Positions 31,440 to 42,659 of a stretch of DNA of 64,000 nt are shown in pieces. Every line of letters begins with the position of its first letter. Position 1 is the first letter of the stretch. Below the pieces are notes generated by a model, which was not told where the DNA came from, made no database searches, and saw only the letters and a program-made list of their open reading frames with translations. The translations under genes and the position numbers were made by a program. The DNA is from Siphonodentalium dalli (lineage: Eukaryota; Mollusca; Scaphopoda; Gadilida; Siphonodentaliidae), in NCBI GenBank assembly GCA_032622095.1, contig CP136064.1:132439129-132503128 (forward strand), given 5' to 3'.

Positions 31440-33200
31440 ATTCACCGAGTGGGTTTATTTTATAAACCAGGTAGTTTATTTGGTAGCGGCTGAACGCACA
31501 ATGTGTCTTCGGTAAGCGTTAACGACACACGCTATCGATGATGTGATTGACCCAATCTATCATATTTGTCATTTGTATTTGTCAATGTATTATGACTAAA
31601 TCTCGAGCACAACCGGCCACAATCCGCATGCATAGCGGTATACATTATGCGTATAATTTTAAAGAGGATCAGACTGGCCGGTGTGTAAAAATATATATGC
31701 AGAATGAGTTTTGGTGACATAATTGAGATTTTCGAATTGGCACACCGTGAGAAAGGGGAAAATCCACAACAACAATTCAGTTAATTATAAGGGATAGGTC
31801 CAACCCACTAGCAAAATCAGTGACGTGGCTAGAGGGTCTCCGGTGTGGGGGATGCATCCACACCTTGATAATCTCAACTGCATGCACCACCCCTTCAACC
31901 AGACCAAACACGTTTGCGTAATTCATTTGCACCATGTGGTCACTAGCCGGGGGTATCAAGATAATCTATACTGGGCAAACCACGACTCTGTCCAATATGA
32001 GAATGTTTTTTAAACGGCAATAGGGAGGGATGATCAAGATACACCGGACAGTCCACGGTTCGGTGTGAGAACATTTTGAAATCGGCACATGAATATCGCA
32101 AAATCCTAGCATCTAGACTGGGCTCAAGCTTAATTTCCAAGCGTTGTAAATTTCCAACCTGACATTCCCTATACGGTTGAAAATTTCGAACAATTAGCAG
32201 TTTTTGACTGGCCAAGGACATGCACACGCTTGCCAAGTTTTGGAAATTTCCTACCTGACACCCAAATAGGGTCGGTATATTTCCAACTGATGGCTTTCTC
32301 AGTCAATCATTTTGACCAAAATTATGCAAATATTGGTAAAAATAACAACGAATTCCCTAGTGAAAAAAAAGACCCCGTCGCCACATGATGAGTGGAGGTT
32401 TGTTGGGCGCTATAGAATTTAAGCACAATCCAAATACTAGACATGATCTATATTTTTAACATTTCCGAAGAAATTTCTTTCCGGCACTGGTGGATGGTTT
32501 CGGTCTCTTTGTTTTCAAGGATTTTTATGTTTCAATGCACTATATATATGCTCAAAAAGTATTGCGTTCATCGGTTATGTAACCCATCTTTTCCATCGGT
32601 TACTCATAATTGAACTGAACCAAACATGTACTGTTACTCTGCTATATGCGCAGCATGTATTTTGTACGCAACCGGTGGTCAATCCATGATTGTTCCCCCA
32701 ATCACCTTGATTGAATACTCCTATACCGCGTCGATGCCTTCCCATCGATGTCCACCGAAATGTTCGCATTGAGCGTCGCCTCGTATAAACTACCTGGACT
32801 ATATATAAACCCACTCGGTGAATACGACCCCTGATGTTCATGATGTGAAGAATTTGTTGAAAAATAATTTTAATTTCTCAGATATTCAGAATGGACTCTT
32901 TGGTATCTGTCAAAGCATATTGTGTTTATTACCGTTTTATATACAAAGAAAATCATGCATTAAGAGACGAAAAATCATAAAATGTCAAAATTATATAAAA
33001 AAATTATATTTCAAGCTTGCCTATACCATACTGGTCCCAATTTTTCTGACATGTAACTTGACCCAAACCTTTATTTTTCTTTGGTCTTAGATTCTTGTTT
33101 TATACATTTGTTTGAAATTCACCTTATTTGGCCCAAGAGTTGGTTGCAGTAAGTATGCAGGAAGTAATTTGTTGCACGCTTTCCGCAAACAATAATCTGC
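31440..33200. other. No recognised gene
   Basis: Several small frames (31532-31720, 31943-32236, 32575-32841, 32818-33090) without recognisable domains. The segment 32100-32290 (AATTTCCAACCTGACA words) resembles 62930-63110 weakly, indicating another diverged repeat. Confidence 0.3.
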
Positions 33201-33205
33201 TGCGG

Positions 33206-33508
33206 TAAACCACAGTATACCATCATGGTAACACCACGGTAAACCATGGTAACACCACGGTAAACCACAGTATACCACCATGGTAACACTACGGTAAACC
33301 ACAGTATACCACCATGGTAACACCACGGTAAACCACAGTATACCACCATGGTATCACCACGGTAAACCACAGTATACCATCATCATGGTAACACCACGGT
33401 AAACCACAGTATACCACCATGGTAACACCACGGTAAACCATGGTAACACCACGGTAAACCACATTATACCATCATGGTAACACCACGGTAAACAATGGTA
33501 AAAACACC
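33206..33508. repeat. ~34-bp minisatellite rich in CCATGGTAACACCACGG
   Basis: Words CATGGTAACACCACGGTAAA and CCACAGTATACCA(C/T)CATGG recur about nine times, spaced about 34 bp or multiples. Related in style to 26712-27122. The two minus-strand frames (33087-33370) repeating VVYRGVTM / CGLPWCYHG are repeat translations. Confidence 0.85.
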
Positions 33509-33679
33509 GAGATATATTGGCCACCTATCGTGGTGTCACCATGGTGGTGTCACCATGGTGGTTTACCATGGTTTAACACCGTGGTAACACATCGGTAAAC
33601 CACAACGGTGTTACCACCACGGTAATCCACCATGGCGACACCACCATGGTGACACCACGATAGGTGGCCAATATATCTC
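33509..33679. repeat. Long hairpin with 50-bp arms
   Basis: GAGATATATTGGCCACCTAT... (33509-33558) pairs with ...ATAGGTGGCCAATATATCTC (33630-33679) with one mismatch. The 71-bp centre is itself built of CCATGG/GGTTTACC words. It may be a foldback element that seeded the adjacent minisatellite. Confidence 0.82.
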
Positions 33680-33947
33680 TTCTTTTTTTTACCATGGTTT
33701 ACCGTGGTGTTTTACCATGGTGGTACCAAGGTTTTTTTGGTATATGGGTGAACATGCAAGTATATCTATAGTCCAAGTCTTCTCGTACTAAAGCCGGCTA
33801 AGATATTGGGATGGAGGTGCCGGTCTTTAGTCCGAGATCGCGCGCATAGCCTTCTTATGACACGAGTTACGCCCAGGATCTGTGGCGGGAATCTGTGGTG
33901 TATTTTACTCGATTTACCTAACAAAGCAATACATGATGCTATATACG

Positions 33948-34838
33948 TCGGAAAGAGTGACATCTTGTGGTCAGAATGGTGTATAATAATCTAACTTTAA
34001 TGTTAAATTACACATAGAATATTCCGGTTGATTGCCACAAACATCGTTGTTTTTTCTGTTTGTTTACTTAACTGAAAGCCGAACTCAGGTTCCGAAGAAC
34101 TTCGGCATTGTCCGGTGTTTGTTCTGAGTATTCTAGTTTCCGTTTCTATATATAGCGCGGGGTTTTCCGAACAAAATGGTGAAAACCGATCGCCGCAAAG
34201 TCCAGTTTCCAATGTGCTTTGAGAACAATTCCCGCACTAAAAACTTAATGACATAATGGAGGATCAGAAAGGTAGTTTTGTTGACAATTTTCGCAAGCAA
34301 CTTGTCAAAATTGGAGCAAATTAGAACTCTTGTGTCTGACATGCCATGCGTGTGATTTTCATCCATGTGCATTTTGACTTTTGTGTTGATAAAATAATCG
34401 GAGAACCGAATCACACAGTTTCGAAATATAGTTCTTCCGTTTTAGTGGGACTTTTCAAACTTAAGGTTAAAAATTTATACAAATTTTGTTTGATTTTTTG
34501 TGTGCTTAACAAGAGCAGTATATTGCTCTGTTCGCTTAGTATATATCTTAATTTCGCTGAAGTCCACCAAATGTGGGAAATGTAGCACCATATAATTTAT
34601 TCTAATGCTCGTTGTGTTTACACTGTTTTAAACTTTGAGAGGGTTGTAATTCCCCGTAATTTATTTAATGTATTACATTTATATCTTCAATGTTTAATTA
34701 ATCTATTTATTTTTTATTTATTGACACACATAATTACGATTACAATGGAGAATTCATCGTAATTTGCGTTGTCAGTCGAAAATCTACGGAATATTTTCAA
34801 CGGAAAATGCCGAACACAGTTCGTGAGGTCAACTGAGT
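33948..34838. repeat. 891-bp direct repeat, copy 1
   Basis: Begins TCGGAAAGAGTGACATCTTG and is followed without gap by copy 2. Translated frames inside (at 34003, 34133, 34346) are residue-for-residue identical to those in copy 2. Confidence 0.9.
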
Positions 34839-35729
34839 TCGGAAAGAGTGACATCTTGTGGTCAGAATGGTGTATAATAATCTAACTTTAATGTTAAATT
34901 ACACATAGAATATTCCGGTTGATTGCCACAAACATCGTTGTTTTTTCTGTTTGTTTACTTAACTGAAAGCCGAACTCAGGTTCCGAAGAACTTCGGCATT
35001 GTCCGGTGTTTGTTCTGAGTATTCTAGTTTCCGTTTCTATATATAGCGCGGGGTTTTCCGAACAAAATGGTGAAAACCGATCGCCGCAAAGTCCAGTTTC
35101 CAATGTGCTTTGAGAACAATTCCCGCACTAAAAACTTAATGACATAATGGAGGATCAGAAAGGTAGTTTTGTTGACAATTTTCGCAAGCAACTTGTCAAA
35201 ATTGGAGCAAATTAGAACTCTTGTGTCTGACATGCCATGCGTGTGATTTTCATCCATGTGCATTTTGACTTTTGTGTTGATAAAATAATCGGAGAACCGA
35301 ATCACACAGTTTCGAAATATAGTTCTTCCGTTTTAGTGGGACTTTTCAAACTTAAGGTTAAAAATTTATACAAATTTTGTTTGATTTTTTGTGTGCTTAA
35401 CAAGAGCAGTATATTGCTCTGTTCGCTTAGTATATATCTTAATTTCGCTGAAGTCCACCAAATGTGGGAAATGTAGCACCATATAATTTATTCTAATGCT
35501 CGTTGTGTTTACACTGTTTTAAACTTTGAGAGGGTTGTAATTCCCCGTAATTTATTTAATGTATTACATTTATATCTTCAATGTTTAATTAATCTATTTA
35601 TTTTTTATTTATTGACACACATAATTACGATTACAATGGAGAATTCATCGTAATTTGCGTTGTCAGTCGAAAATCTACGGAATATTTTCAACGGAAAATG
35701 CCGAACACAGTTCGTGAGGTCAACTGAGT
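34839..35729. repeat. 891-bp direct repeat, copy 2
   Basis: Same sequence as copy 1 at an offset of exactly 891 bp; no difference noticed by eye. It ends at GAGTTCG, where the sequence leaves the repeat. The short shared (T)TCG at both junctions may be the recombination microhomology. Confidence 0.9.
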
Positions 35730-36032
35730 TCGCATACTTTTAAATATTTGTAAACATTGCGGTAAATGTCTCTTTTCGCATTAAATTACCGCTTTCAATT
35801 CACAACTGATGTGGGTTTCAGATCAAATAGCATGTCTTCTGCGGAAAATATCCGTTTATTGTCGCAATTGTGATATTTTATTTCATATAATTGTGGTTTT
35901 ATTTGAGCGGGTCACTAACGCTTAAGTCGTGTCATAGGAATGCATGGGCCTGGAACTCGGACTAAATACCGGCACCTCCATCCCAATATCTTAGCCGGCT
36001 TTAGTACGAGAAGACTTGGACTAGTATATCTA

Positions 36033-36400
36033 CAGGTAATGTCAGTCAGTCAGTGTCATATATAGCCATTGTGACTAACTGGATCCGTGTATAGAAAAGC
36101 GATATTTGGGCGTAGATAATTCTGAACTTTAGCTTGGTACTAGGTTGTAATATACAACGGAGCATGAATATATGATCAAGAATGTCTGTCGAATTAAACT
36201 ATATATCGGACATTCCTGTATAGTTGGCAGCGGTCCACACAACAATCGGAATTCCGGTTTTAATATGTGGACGTGACTTAACGACGGAGTTCCGGAACCT
36301 AAAGTACCATAGCACGCGCGAAGAAGTAATTAGGGGGGGGGCTAACCCCGGGATTCCCGGAAGGACCGAATGGTCCTCCTCTTAACCCTAATTTTACGCA
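36033..36400. other. Spacer; hairpin near 36330-36385
   Basis: It includes a G-run and GGGATTCCCGGAAGGACCGA, with short self-complementary parts (GGACCGAATGGTCC, CCCCGGG). Possibly the tail of the retroelement read on the minus strand to its right. Confidence 0.3.
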
Positions 36401-36412
36401 TTTAATGAAAAT

Positions 36413-37060
36413 CTAAACAAAACAAAAACAAAACAAACAAAAAAGGACATATATAACACATTTAAAATAATTCATGTCTCCTTCTTTTCCTTCATTTGGT
36501 GGGTAGTTGATCTTTTGGTGGTATAATGTTGTCGCTGCTGTTGGCAGCTCCACCAGCTCTACTTTCACGACTTGCCGCGTGGCTTTTAATTCTGCAGATA
36601 TTATGTCATATTGCCGTCCTGGAGGTATCCATGTCAGCAATGTGAAATAACAGAGCGTTAGTTTGCTCGCGATATCATATAAGGATAGATAAAGACATCC
36701 TTGCTGTAATGCTTGAATCAGATCGTCTTGTTACTTTGATGTCGTTGTTGTTGTTACCGCCTGGCCAATACTATTCTCGGGAGACACCTGTTCGATGTAA
36801 TTCGGCGTGGGTGATGGTGATGTTGACTCGATCTGTACTTCACGACGCACAGGAGATGGTGGTGGAATATCAGTCTCCTGCACGAGACTACGGTTGGAAG
36901 CGACAGTCTGCGTGGCGGGATGCGAAGGGACCGATGGAGTGACGTCAACGCAGGAACCAAGTGGGAGGAGGGATCTGGGCGTCTCTAATATCTCCTCGCT
37001 ATTAACCAAGCCTTCCGCGCTGCATTCTTCTTCCTCTGCTGCATGGTGTCGAGTTAGCAT
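36413..37060 (-). pseudogene. Retroelement ORF1-like remnant, minus strand
   Basis: A 109-codon minus-strand frame (37060-36731) is Ser/Thr/Pro-rich (blocks EEEECSAEGLVNSEEILETP and PPPSPVRREVQIESTSPSP) with no stop, and a second frame (36640-36413) reads RQYDIISAELKATRQVVKVE. The style is that of the low-complexity non-catalytic first protein of a retroelement. It lies in line with 37327-37744 on the same strand and is opposed to 40187-40980. Function uncertain. Confidence 0.35.
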
Positions 37061-37326
37061 TCAGCCTAACTTAGCAACTCGATGGTCAGTGTACACCTGC
37101 ACGTGTGACAGCAGTTTTTATTAGGGATTTCGGGATTTGACCCGGGAAGATTTGGAAGGGAGGCACCCATCCCCTTACATCCCACTTAGGAAATTTTAGA
37201 GGGGTCACGCAATGGTATTATATTGAACACGAAATGATGATGATGTTGTTGTTGTTGTTGATGATGATTGTGGTGGTGGCAAGCTGGTAGCTGCAAGCTG
37301 AGTGTTGGTTTCTGTATATTTCCCAG

Positions 37327-37744
37327 CTATAACATCCTTAGCTGTGATGCTATTCCGGCACATGTCTTAGGTGGTAACGTGTCCATCTCCTCCTCGAAGT
37401 CTGTGACAGGGACGTCCGGGGTGACATCGGCGTCCCTGTCTCGGCTGGCATCGATGACGACGCCAGGGAAACCCGGGATGACTTCGGCGTCCCTGCTGGC
37501 TGTGGTAATGTCGACGACGTCTTTTGCAATGGCCAAGTGGGGGGGGGGGTTGGCGTCTCTCCGCTCGTCCCTGTTTCCACTTTGACCTCCTGTCTGCGTC
37601 CCCATTCTTGCGAGAGGGGGTCTTTTTCTTTCTGCTTCTCTTCCTTTGATCGGTCTTCCCGTTCCTCTGGTCCATTGGTCGCTGGTGGTTTCCAGCTACC
37701 GGGCTACGGCCAACAGAGGGTCCTGAGAGGGACCGTGATTCCGT
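37327..37744 (-). pseudogene. Arg/Pro-rich ORF1-like remnant, homologous to 40187-40690 inverted
   Basis: Minus-strand frames give a basic stretch RKRSRKKKTPSRKNGDADRR, then RDADVTPDVPVTDFEEEMDT. The plus strand at 40187-40690 gives KKRKKSPVNRHRDAE, RDADITPDIPVADVE and RDADVTPVVHGADF...LEMDT. The shared order (basic patch, repeated RDADxTPxxP) shows the two are copies of one mobile gene in opposite orientation. The internal acidic/Pro phrase is itself repeated within each copy. No catalytic motif seen. Confidence 0.5.
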
Positions 37745-38270
37745 GACCCGGAATTCCAGAAAAGGTTCACAGCGGTTAGCTGACCTGTGTAAAGTCTTTT
37801 CAAGCAGGGCCCCGCATGGATAGAGCTGAATAAGTGCCCGACTTCACCAGGTAGAATAGAGCATTCCATTATCCAGCTAAAGTCGGTAATCCGGCCGCTG
37901 AGTGAGCGAAGTGCTGGTGCGCTCAATCCAGCACGTCTTGTCACGTCGGAGCACGAATGAGTGATGAGAGGAGAGTGGTTGGGCGCGAAGCGACCGGGAT
38001 GGTCGAAAAGATCGAGTGATCTTCTCCTTCACCCCACGATTTCTCTCTCCCGCCCATCCTTCCCCGCGCAGATGAAAGCATGTCTTGACAAATTGTATAT
38101 ACAGTATTTGGTAGACTTTAATAGCTGACAATATATGTGAATGGTATTTAACAAGAGAGATATGCACATAATATGCATTCAATAGATTTTTTTTTGTATG
38201 TCTTTTTTTGGGGGTATTTTCAGGCCAGCCGAAGACTATGATCAACACTCATATTAATGATCATACGAGG
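37745..38270. other. GC-richer spacer
   Basis: Upstream (minus strand) of the 37327-37744 frame. Frames at 37696-37944 and 37877-38248 are not recognised. Possibly 5' sequence of that retroelement. Confidence 0.3.
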
Positions 38271-38289
38271 GGGCGATGTCTCACTGAAC

Positions 38290-38700
38290 CCCGGTCCAAG
38301 GAAAAGACAAGCCAGAATTTGTCCATGCGGCTTTAAAGAACAAGGGGAGGTTTGTGGACGACAGTGTGGGAAATGCGGAAATTCTGTTCCAGCAGTTTAA
38401 ATCAGTGTTCACCACAGAAAATCATGACGAAATTATACAACCAATTAACACGGACACCGAAAGTATAGAACATCTGGACATAGCAGTAGACGGTGTAACC
38501 GATCTGCTGAAGGACGTAAAGCGAGGGAAAGCTCCGGACCTGATGGTATTCTAAACAGACAGGAGAGGTGCACCAAGCTGAAAATTATAGACCAGTCTCA
38601 CCTACATATGTGTGTTGCAAAATATTAGAGCACATATTATGCCGCCACATCATAAGCCATCTAGAAGACCACGACATCCTATCCAAACTATATATACGAT
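38290..38700 (+). pseudogene. LINE reverse transcriptase N-terminal fragment, frameshifted and internally deleted
   Basis: One frame gives AEILFQQFKSVFTTEN then VDGVTDLLKDVKRGKAP (38375-38535), the conserved run-up to the LINE RT core. A one-base loss in the KAPG-PDG motif shifts the frame. After a deletion, 38575-38700 gives ENYRPVSPTYVCCKILEHIL followed by HIISHLEDHDILSKL, the next conserved RT block. The catalytic FADD region is absent. CR1/Jockey-like in style. Confidence 0.78.
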
Positions 38701-38789
38701 TAGTTTGGCAATACATGCTTTCGCATGCGAGAAGAATATAAAAAATATAAAAACAATACTTGACTAAATTGCTTAACTTAACATTTCTT

Positions 38790-39185
38790 TACAGAAAACA
38801 ACCGCAACATCAGCGGCAAATCAACTGAAACCATCTTTGGCGGCTGTGAAACCATCGATAGTGTCGGACACAGCAGTCATGGACGAAGCTAGGGCAGGCG
38901 CAGAAAGATACGAGACAAATGAAAATAACAAGAGAACTCCTAGCTGCCGTCAGTTCCAAACCGACATTTCAACAACCACCACCAACAGCAACAACAGAGA
39001 GAACAGGAAAAAGAGCAAAGAAAAAAAAATATGTCTACAGCACTTTCATCAACTTCCATCTGTCATGTTAAATGTATCACCCTTTCGTGACCCCTACCAA
39101 ATAGCCAACGTGGGTTGTAAGATCCTGCCCTTTCAAATCCTTCCGGGGTCCTCCCAAATCCCTAACAATGGTGTTTCTATTGCTT
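38790..39185 (+). pseudogene. ORF1-like C-terminal remnant, copy 1
   Basis: A 116-codon frame (38837-39187). Its nucleotide segment 38930-39120 (CTCCTAGCTGCCGTCAG, ACAACCACCACCAACAGC, AAAAAAATATGTCTA, CCAACGTGGGTT) matches 40790-40980. A Gln/Thr/Pro-rich tail followed by a Lys-rich end. Unknown function. Confidence 0.45.
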
Positions 39186-39729
39186 AGTTATGTCGTCCGG
39201 TATGCGCTTGCATGGCACTTTTTGGGAGCAACCATCTAATGCATCAACAGGAGTGGTTAGCCAATGAGTCCCGGTCTGAGGTTCCGATGGGGTGGACTAT
39301 TTTTCTTAGAGGGGTATGATTTGAAGAACTGAAGAACAAGTTTGATGCGGTGATCGCTTGGGCGCCTGATGTAGTTTTTGTGCAGTTGGGTGGAAACGAC
39401 ATTTCGGTTGACACTTTCGATTGCCGTCTTTATTGGGGGCTAAACAAATTTGTTGCTTGTGGTGTACTTTGGGGAGATTTTGCTGTGCTGAGGACGTATT
39501 TTAGAGACAGGAGTTTGACACTGGATCACTAAAATATAAGGCGCGGGACTTTTGCAATGAGTTTCTGGAGCGGCTGTTACCTGATCAGCGGTTTATAATG
39601 TTCTACCGATTGAAGCCTGCTCACTTTGTTGATGATGTTAATGTGTCGAAGGAGCCAATCGAGGGAATGACGATAGCGCCTAGGACGATTTACTATGACA
39701 CCGTGAAGTTCCGTTTGGTGAAAAATTAG
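39186..39729 (+). pseudogene. SGNH/GDSL-hydrolase-like frame of a retroelement, broken
   Basis: Conceptual translation gives HQQEWLANESRSEVPMGWTI, an in-frame stop near 39318, then DAVIAWAPDVVFVQLGGNDI (39337-39396), where GGND matches the SGNH block III (Gly-x-Asn-Asp). After a frame change, 39534-39726 gives ARDFCNEFLERLLPDQRF and a C-terminal stretch ending at TAG. SGNH-like domains occur in proteins of some CR1 LINEs and Ngaro/DIRS-like elements. The Ser nucleophile block is not identifiable. Confidence 0.5.
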
Positions 39730-40186
39730 GCGTGGATGCGACCATGAGATAAGATATCTGGCCTGTATTAGCTGCCCTTTTCAGGGCCCGTTTAATGTTT
39801 CGTTTAGAGAGCGCTGCCCCTTTATGGGCTCCGTCGAGGGGTCCTTCCGTGGATGCGAGTGACATGGCACATTTTAACAAGATCTTATATACAACGCATG
39901 CACATGTGTGAATTAACGACGCGCGATTCGATTAACATATTTGCATTATAAAATATCCGATCAACAGAGTGGCGTTAACAGTCATATTTTCAAGTGTTGA
40001 TCCGACCGCTGGTGGGATAAGTTTTGTGCGCTCCTGGACATCGCCCATCTGTCAGTCGGATTACTGACTTCAGAGGATTGTGGATACTTATATTGTCCCC
40101 GCTGAAATCAGGCTCGTGCTGAGCTCACTCAACGTGGATCACTGCCTGACCTGGACTCTTATCCGTTTCATGCACATGATGGGCGG
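39730..40186. other. Spacer between retroelement pieces
   Basis: A frame on the minus strand (39680-39880) is not recognised. 40020-40186 probably belongs to the 5' side of the following ORF1-like copy. Confidence 0.3.
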
Positions 40187-40980
40187 GTGGGTGTGGCTCT
40201 GGAGTATCGGGTCGCACTCGCTACCAGATACAGCCCGGTGAAGAATCCAAGACCTGGACAGAAGACAGATGGAAATCAAGAACCAAGACCCAAGAAGAAA
40301 AGAAAGAAGAGTCCGGTAAACCGACACAGGGACGCAGAACGAATGGTAAGGTGGATTGCGGGGAAGGTTGGAAGACGCCATCTATCCCACCTGGCCTCCT
40401 CTGGACAGGAACAACTTCCCGACGATATCACCAACAACAACAGGGACGCCGACATCACCCCGGATATCCCTGTCGCCGACGTCGAGGCAAGCGGTTCCAA
40501 ACAGGGACGCCGATGTCACCCCGGTCGTCCATGGCGCAGACTTCCTGTTGGAGATGGACACGCAACCACCAAGGACACCGGAATACTACCACAGCCCAAT
40601 ATCCCCCATCTACATCACCACCAACATCACAACAGTCACAACACCAGCGGCGGATCCAACTATTCAGCTAACAAGTCCGCGTTGAAGTAATCGAAATGTC
40701 GCAGAGGATACTGGCGGACACAAGAGCCATATATACAGCTAGAGAATTAAATCTAAAGGCAGAAGAACAACAACGAATGATACGAATAAACTCCTAGCTG
40801 CCGCCAGATCCCAGCCGACATCTGAACCAACAACAACAATCGAAAGAACTACACGTAAGAAAAAAAGGCAAAAATAAAAAGAAAGAAATTATGTCTAGAT
40901 CATGTTCACAATCACCTCTCATCGTCATGTGTAATGTTATACCATTTTCACGACACCTTTCAAAAATAATCAACGTGGGT
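40187..40980 (+). pseudogene. Retroelement ORF1-like gene remnant, plus strand copy
   Basis: A 167-codon frame to 40690 begins with a basic region (PRPKKKRKKSPVNRHRDAER), then the RDADITPDIPVADV phrase, and loses frame before the end. Neighbouring frames give a Thr/Pro/His-rich tail. 40697-40800 gives MSQRILADTRAIYTARELNL then an in-frame stop, followed by the segment shared with 38930-39120. Three overlapping frames here are one decayed gene. No nucleic-acid-binding zinc knuckle is visible. Confidence 0.5.
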
Positions 40981-40989
40981 TAAAGGAAA

Positions 40990-41104
40990 TGGAATTCAAA
41001 ACATCTCGGGCCCCTCCCCAAAACCTCTCGGGCCCCTCCCCAAAACCTCTCGCCCCAAACCTCTCGGGTCCCTCCCCAAAACCTCTCGGCCCCTCCCCAA
41101 AACG
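40990..41104. repeat. Tandem ~21-bp repeat
   Basis: AACCTCTCGGGCCCCTCCCC and variants repeat about five times. The minus-strand frame over it (REVWGERFWGGAREV) is a repeat translation. Confidence 0.9.
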
Positions 41105-41937
41105 ACAAATGTGGCATTAACAGTTTGACAAATAAGTAATTATTAAAAGCGTAGCATTGGGTACGACGAATAGTAAATAACGAACATACGCTTGGATAAG
41201 AATTGACAAGTTGCATACTAAAGCCAGCTAATTAATACAAAGAAATGTTGGAATTCTTCTGACATGTTCGAACATGTCAAACAATATCGCGATTAACAAT
41301 CGCGATTAGACAAAAAGCATAGAACTTGTTTCCGAAAATCCACCAGACAGAGAGAAATACCGTTATCCGCTTTTATGGCCACCCTTCCAAGCTGGTTGTG
41401 AAATTAATAAGCATGAATGCCTAATTTTGTCTTGAATGTGTAGAGAAATTATGTACCTATTTTTCTTCAAAATAAATGTACAATTAAATTAAATGAAATT
41501 ACGAATTGTCGAAATACTAATTGTGACATGTGGATGTCATGCAGTCATATTATACCTATCACCAAGCTCATGTGGTTTAAAGTTTTGACCATCGCTTAAG
41601 TTCACACTATACCTGTGTAATTTCCCCTTGACACAAAGTAATGGAATCCGTATATAATATATATAGTGTGTAGACTGTCGCATGTCACAAAATACATATA
41701 CTCTATTTACTGAGTCCAAAATTTTAAGAAGAATGTATAAAACCAAATCTGATCTAAGTCTCAAAATCCTATATAGGCCCCTATGCATGTATATATACAT
41801 CTATACACACCCCTAACGTTCTAAGATCCATTTTTATGGTTATGCCGCTGATCAAGATTTAGTCGTGCAACGTAAAAGCCTCATAAATGGCGCACTCGTG
41901 TTTTGAGAACAAAGTGCGTCCGGATAACTGCATCTGT
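41105..41937. other. No recognised gene
   Basis: AT-rich. Short inverted words (GAACATGTC; AATCGCGATT near 41286-41307). The 41537-41800 frame is unrecognised. Confidence 0.3.
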
Positions 41938-42070
41938 TAGGATAGGATAGGATATTTTATTTCAATATACACATATTAATGCATAATACATTTGACAAAT
42001 ATTATATTGTATATTTGAGGGGGTGGCATAGTCAGACTAGACTGTCTTACTGCCACCCCCTGATTAAACA
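41938..42070 (-). mobile_element. LINE/SINE 3' end with (TATCC)n-type tail
   Basis: On the minus strand the sequence runs through a hairpin (GGGGGTGGCA / TGCCACCCCC, 42019-42060) to AAATAAAATATCCTATCC and TATCCTAAC. A stem-loop followed by a short microsatellite tail is typical of the 3' end of CR1/RTE-like LINEs and their SINEs. The upstream body is not recognisable; 41979-42245 and 42289-42480 frames are unassigned. Confidence 0.45.
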
Positions 42071-42529
42071 ACCGTCCATTCCCTGGTGTTACAACACCTC
42101 AGTTCTATCTCGCAGCCTATACATAAATGGAGGCGTAATTTATAGACGTCTGGGGAAAACTATTCACGACCAGCCGGGCGATCCTCGTAAGAGCACTCAG
42201 AACACGAACTCACACAATTACAAGCAGATCAACTATATCGATTGACATCGCTTCCCTCGTTAAACCATTAACTAAGCAAAAGGCGCTAATGCCTCAAACG
42301 TCAACCGGTGTAGTTGTAATAATGCTCGCATCATACATGGTCGGGTGTTATTTGGCAATTTTCAAGCCTGCCATTATAAAGAGTAATCTGGTCTTCTCTT
42401 CGTACGAGTTCGTGCGAGAGAATGGCTTATATGAATTACCAGGATGTATTGTTGTAACCACTGCCCAGGATCACCAATAATGCAGATGAGTTATAGCATG
42501 TATAGTACATGCAGCTGTTTTATATATTA

Positions 42530-42659
42530 TATATTCCTTTATTTCCTCCAGTACCGGAGAGCAAGTAACACATGCAAATACATTACAAATCACAATACAT
42601 ATATGGTTGCATAGGTATAATATAAAAGTTATACGATACGATAGATATAAATATAAGAA
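42530..42659 (-). mobile_element. Possible second retroelement 3' end
   Basis: On the minus strand GCTCTCCGGTACTGGAGGAA folds (CTCCGGTACTGGAG) and is followed by ATAAAGGAATATATAAT. The pattern suits a LINE tail; weak evidence. Confidence 0.3.

Larger units (their letters stand above)
33769..36023. mobile_element. 2255-bp TIR element with 9-bp target duplication and internal 891-bp duplication
   Basis: The left end TAGTCCAAGTCTTCTCGTAC and the reverse complement of the right end match for about 68 bp with one mismatch (through GGATGGAGGTGCCGG), and more weakly beyond. GTATATCTA flanks both sides (33760-33768 and 36024-36032). Most of the interior is a direct repeat, 33948-34838 and 34839-35729. 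No transposase domain; six small frames come as three identical pairs. The 9-bp duplication suggests a Mutator-like element, unrelated in TIR sequence to 20280-22529. Confidence 0.82.

Noticed and set aside
32575-32841. 88-aa Arg/Trp-rich frame considered as a transposase fragment
   Set aside because: No catalytic motif or TIR context found.
37350-37675. Several overlapping Arg-rich frames as separate genes
   Set aside because: They are alternative frames of one decayed ORF1-like copy.
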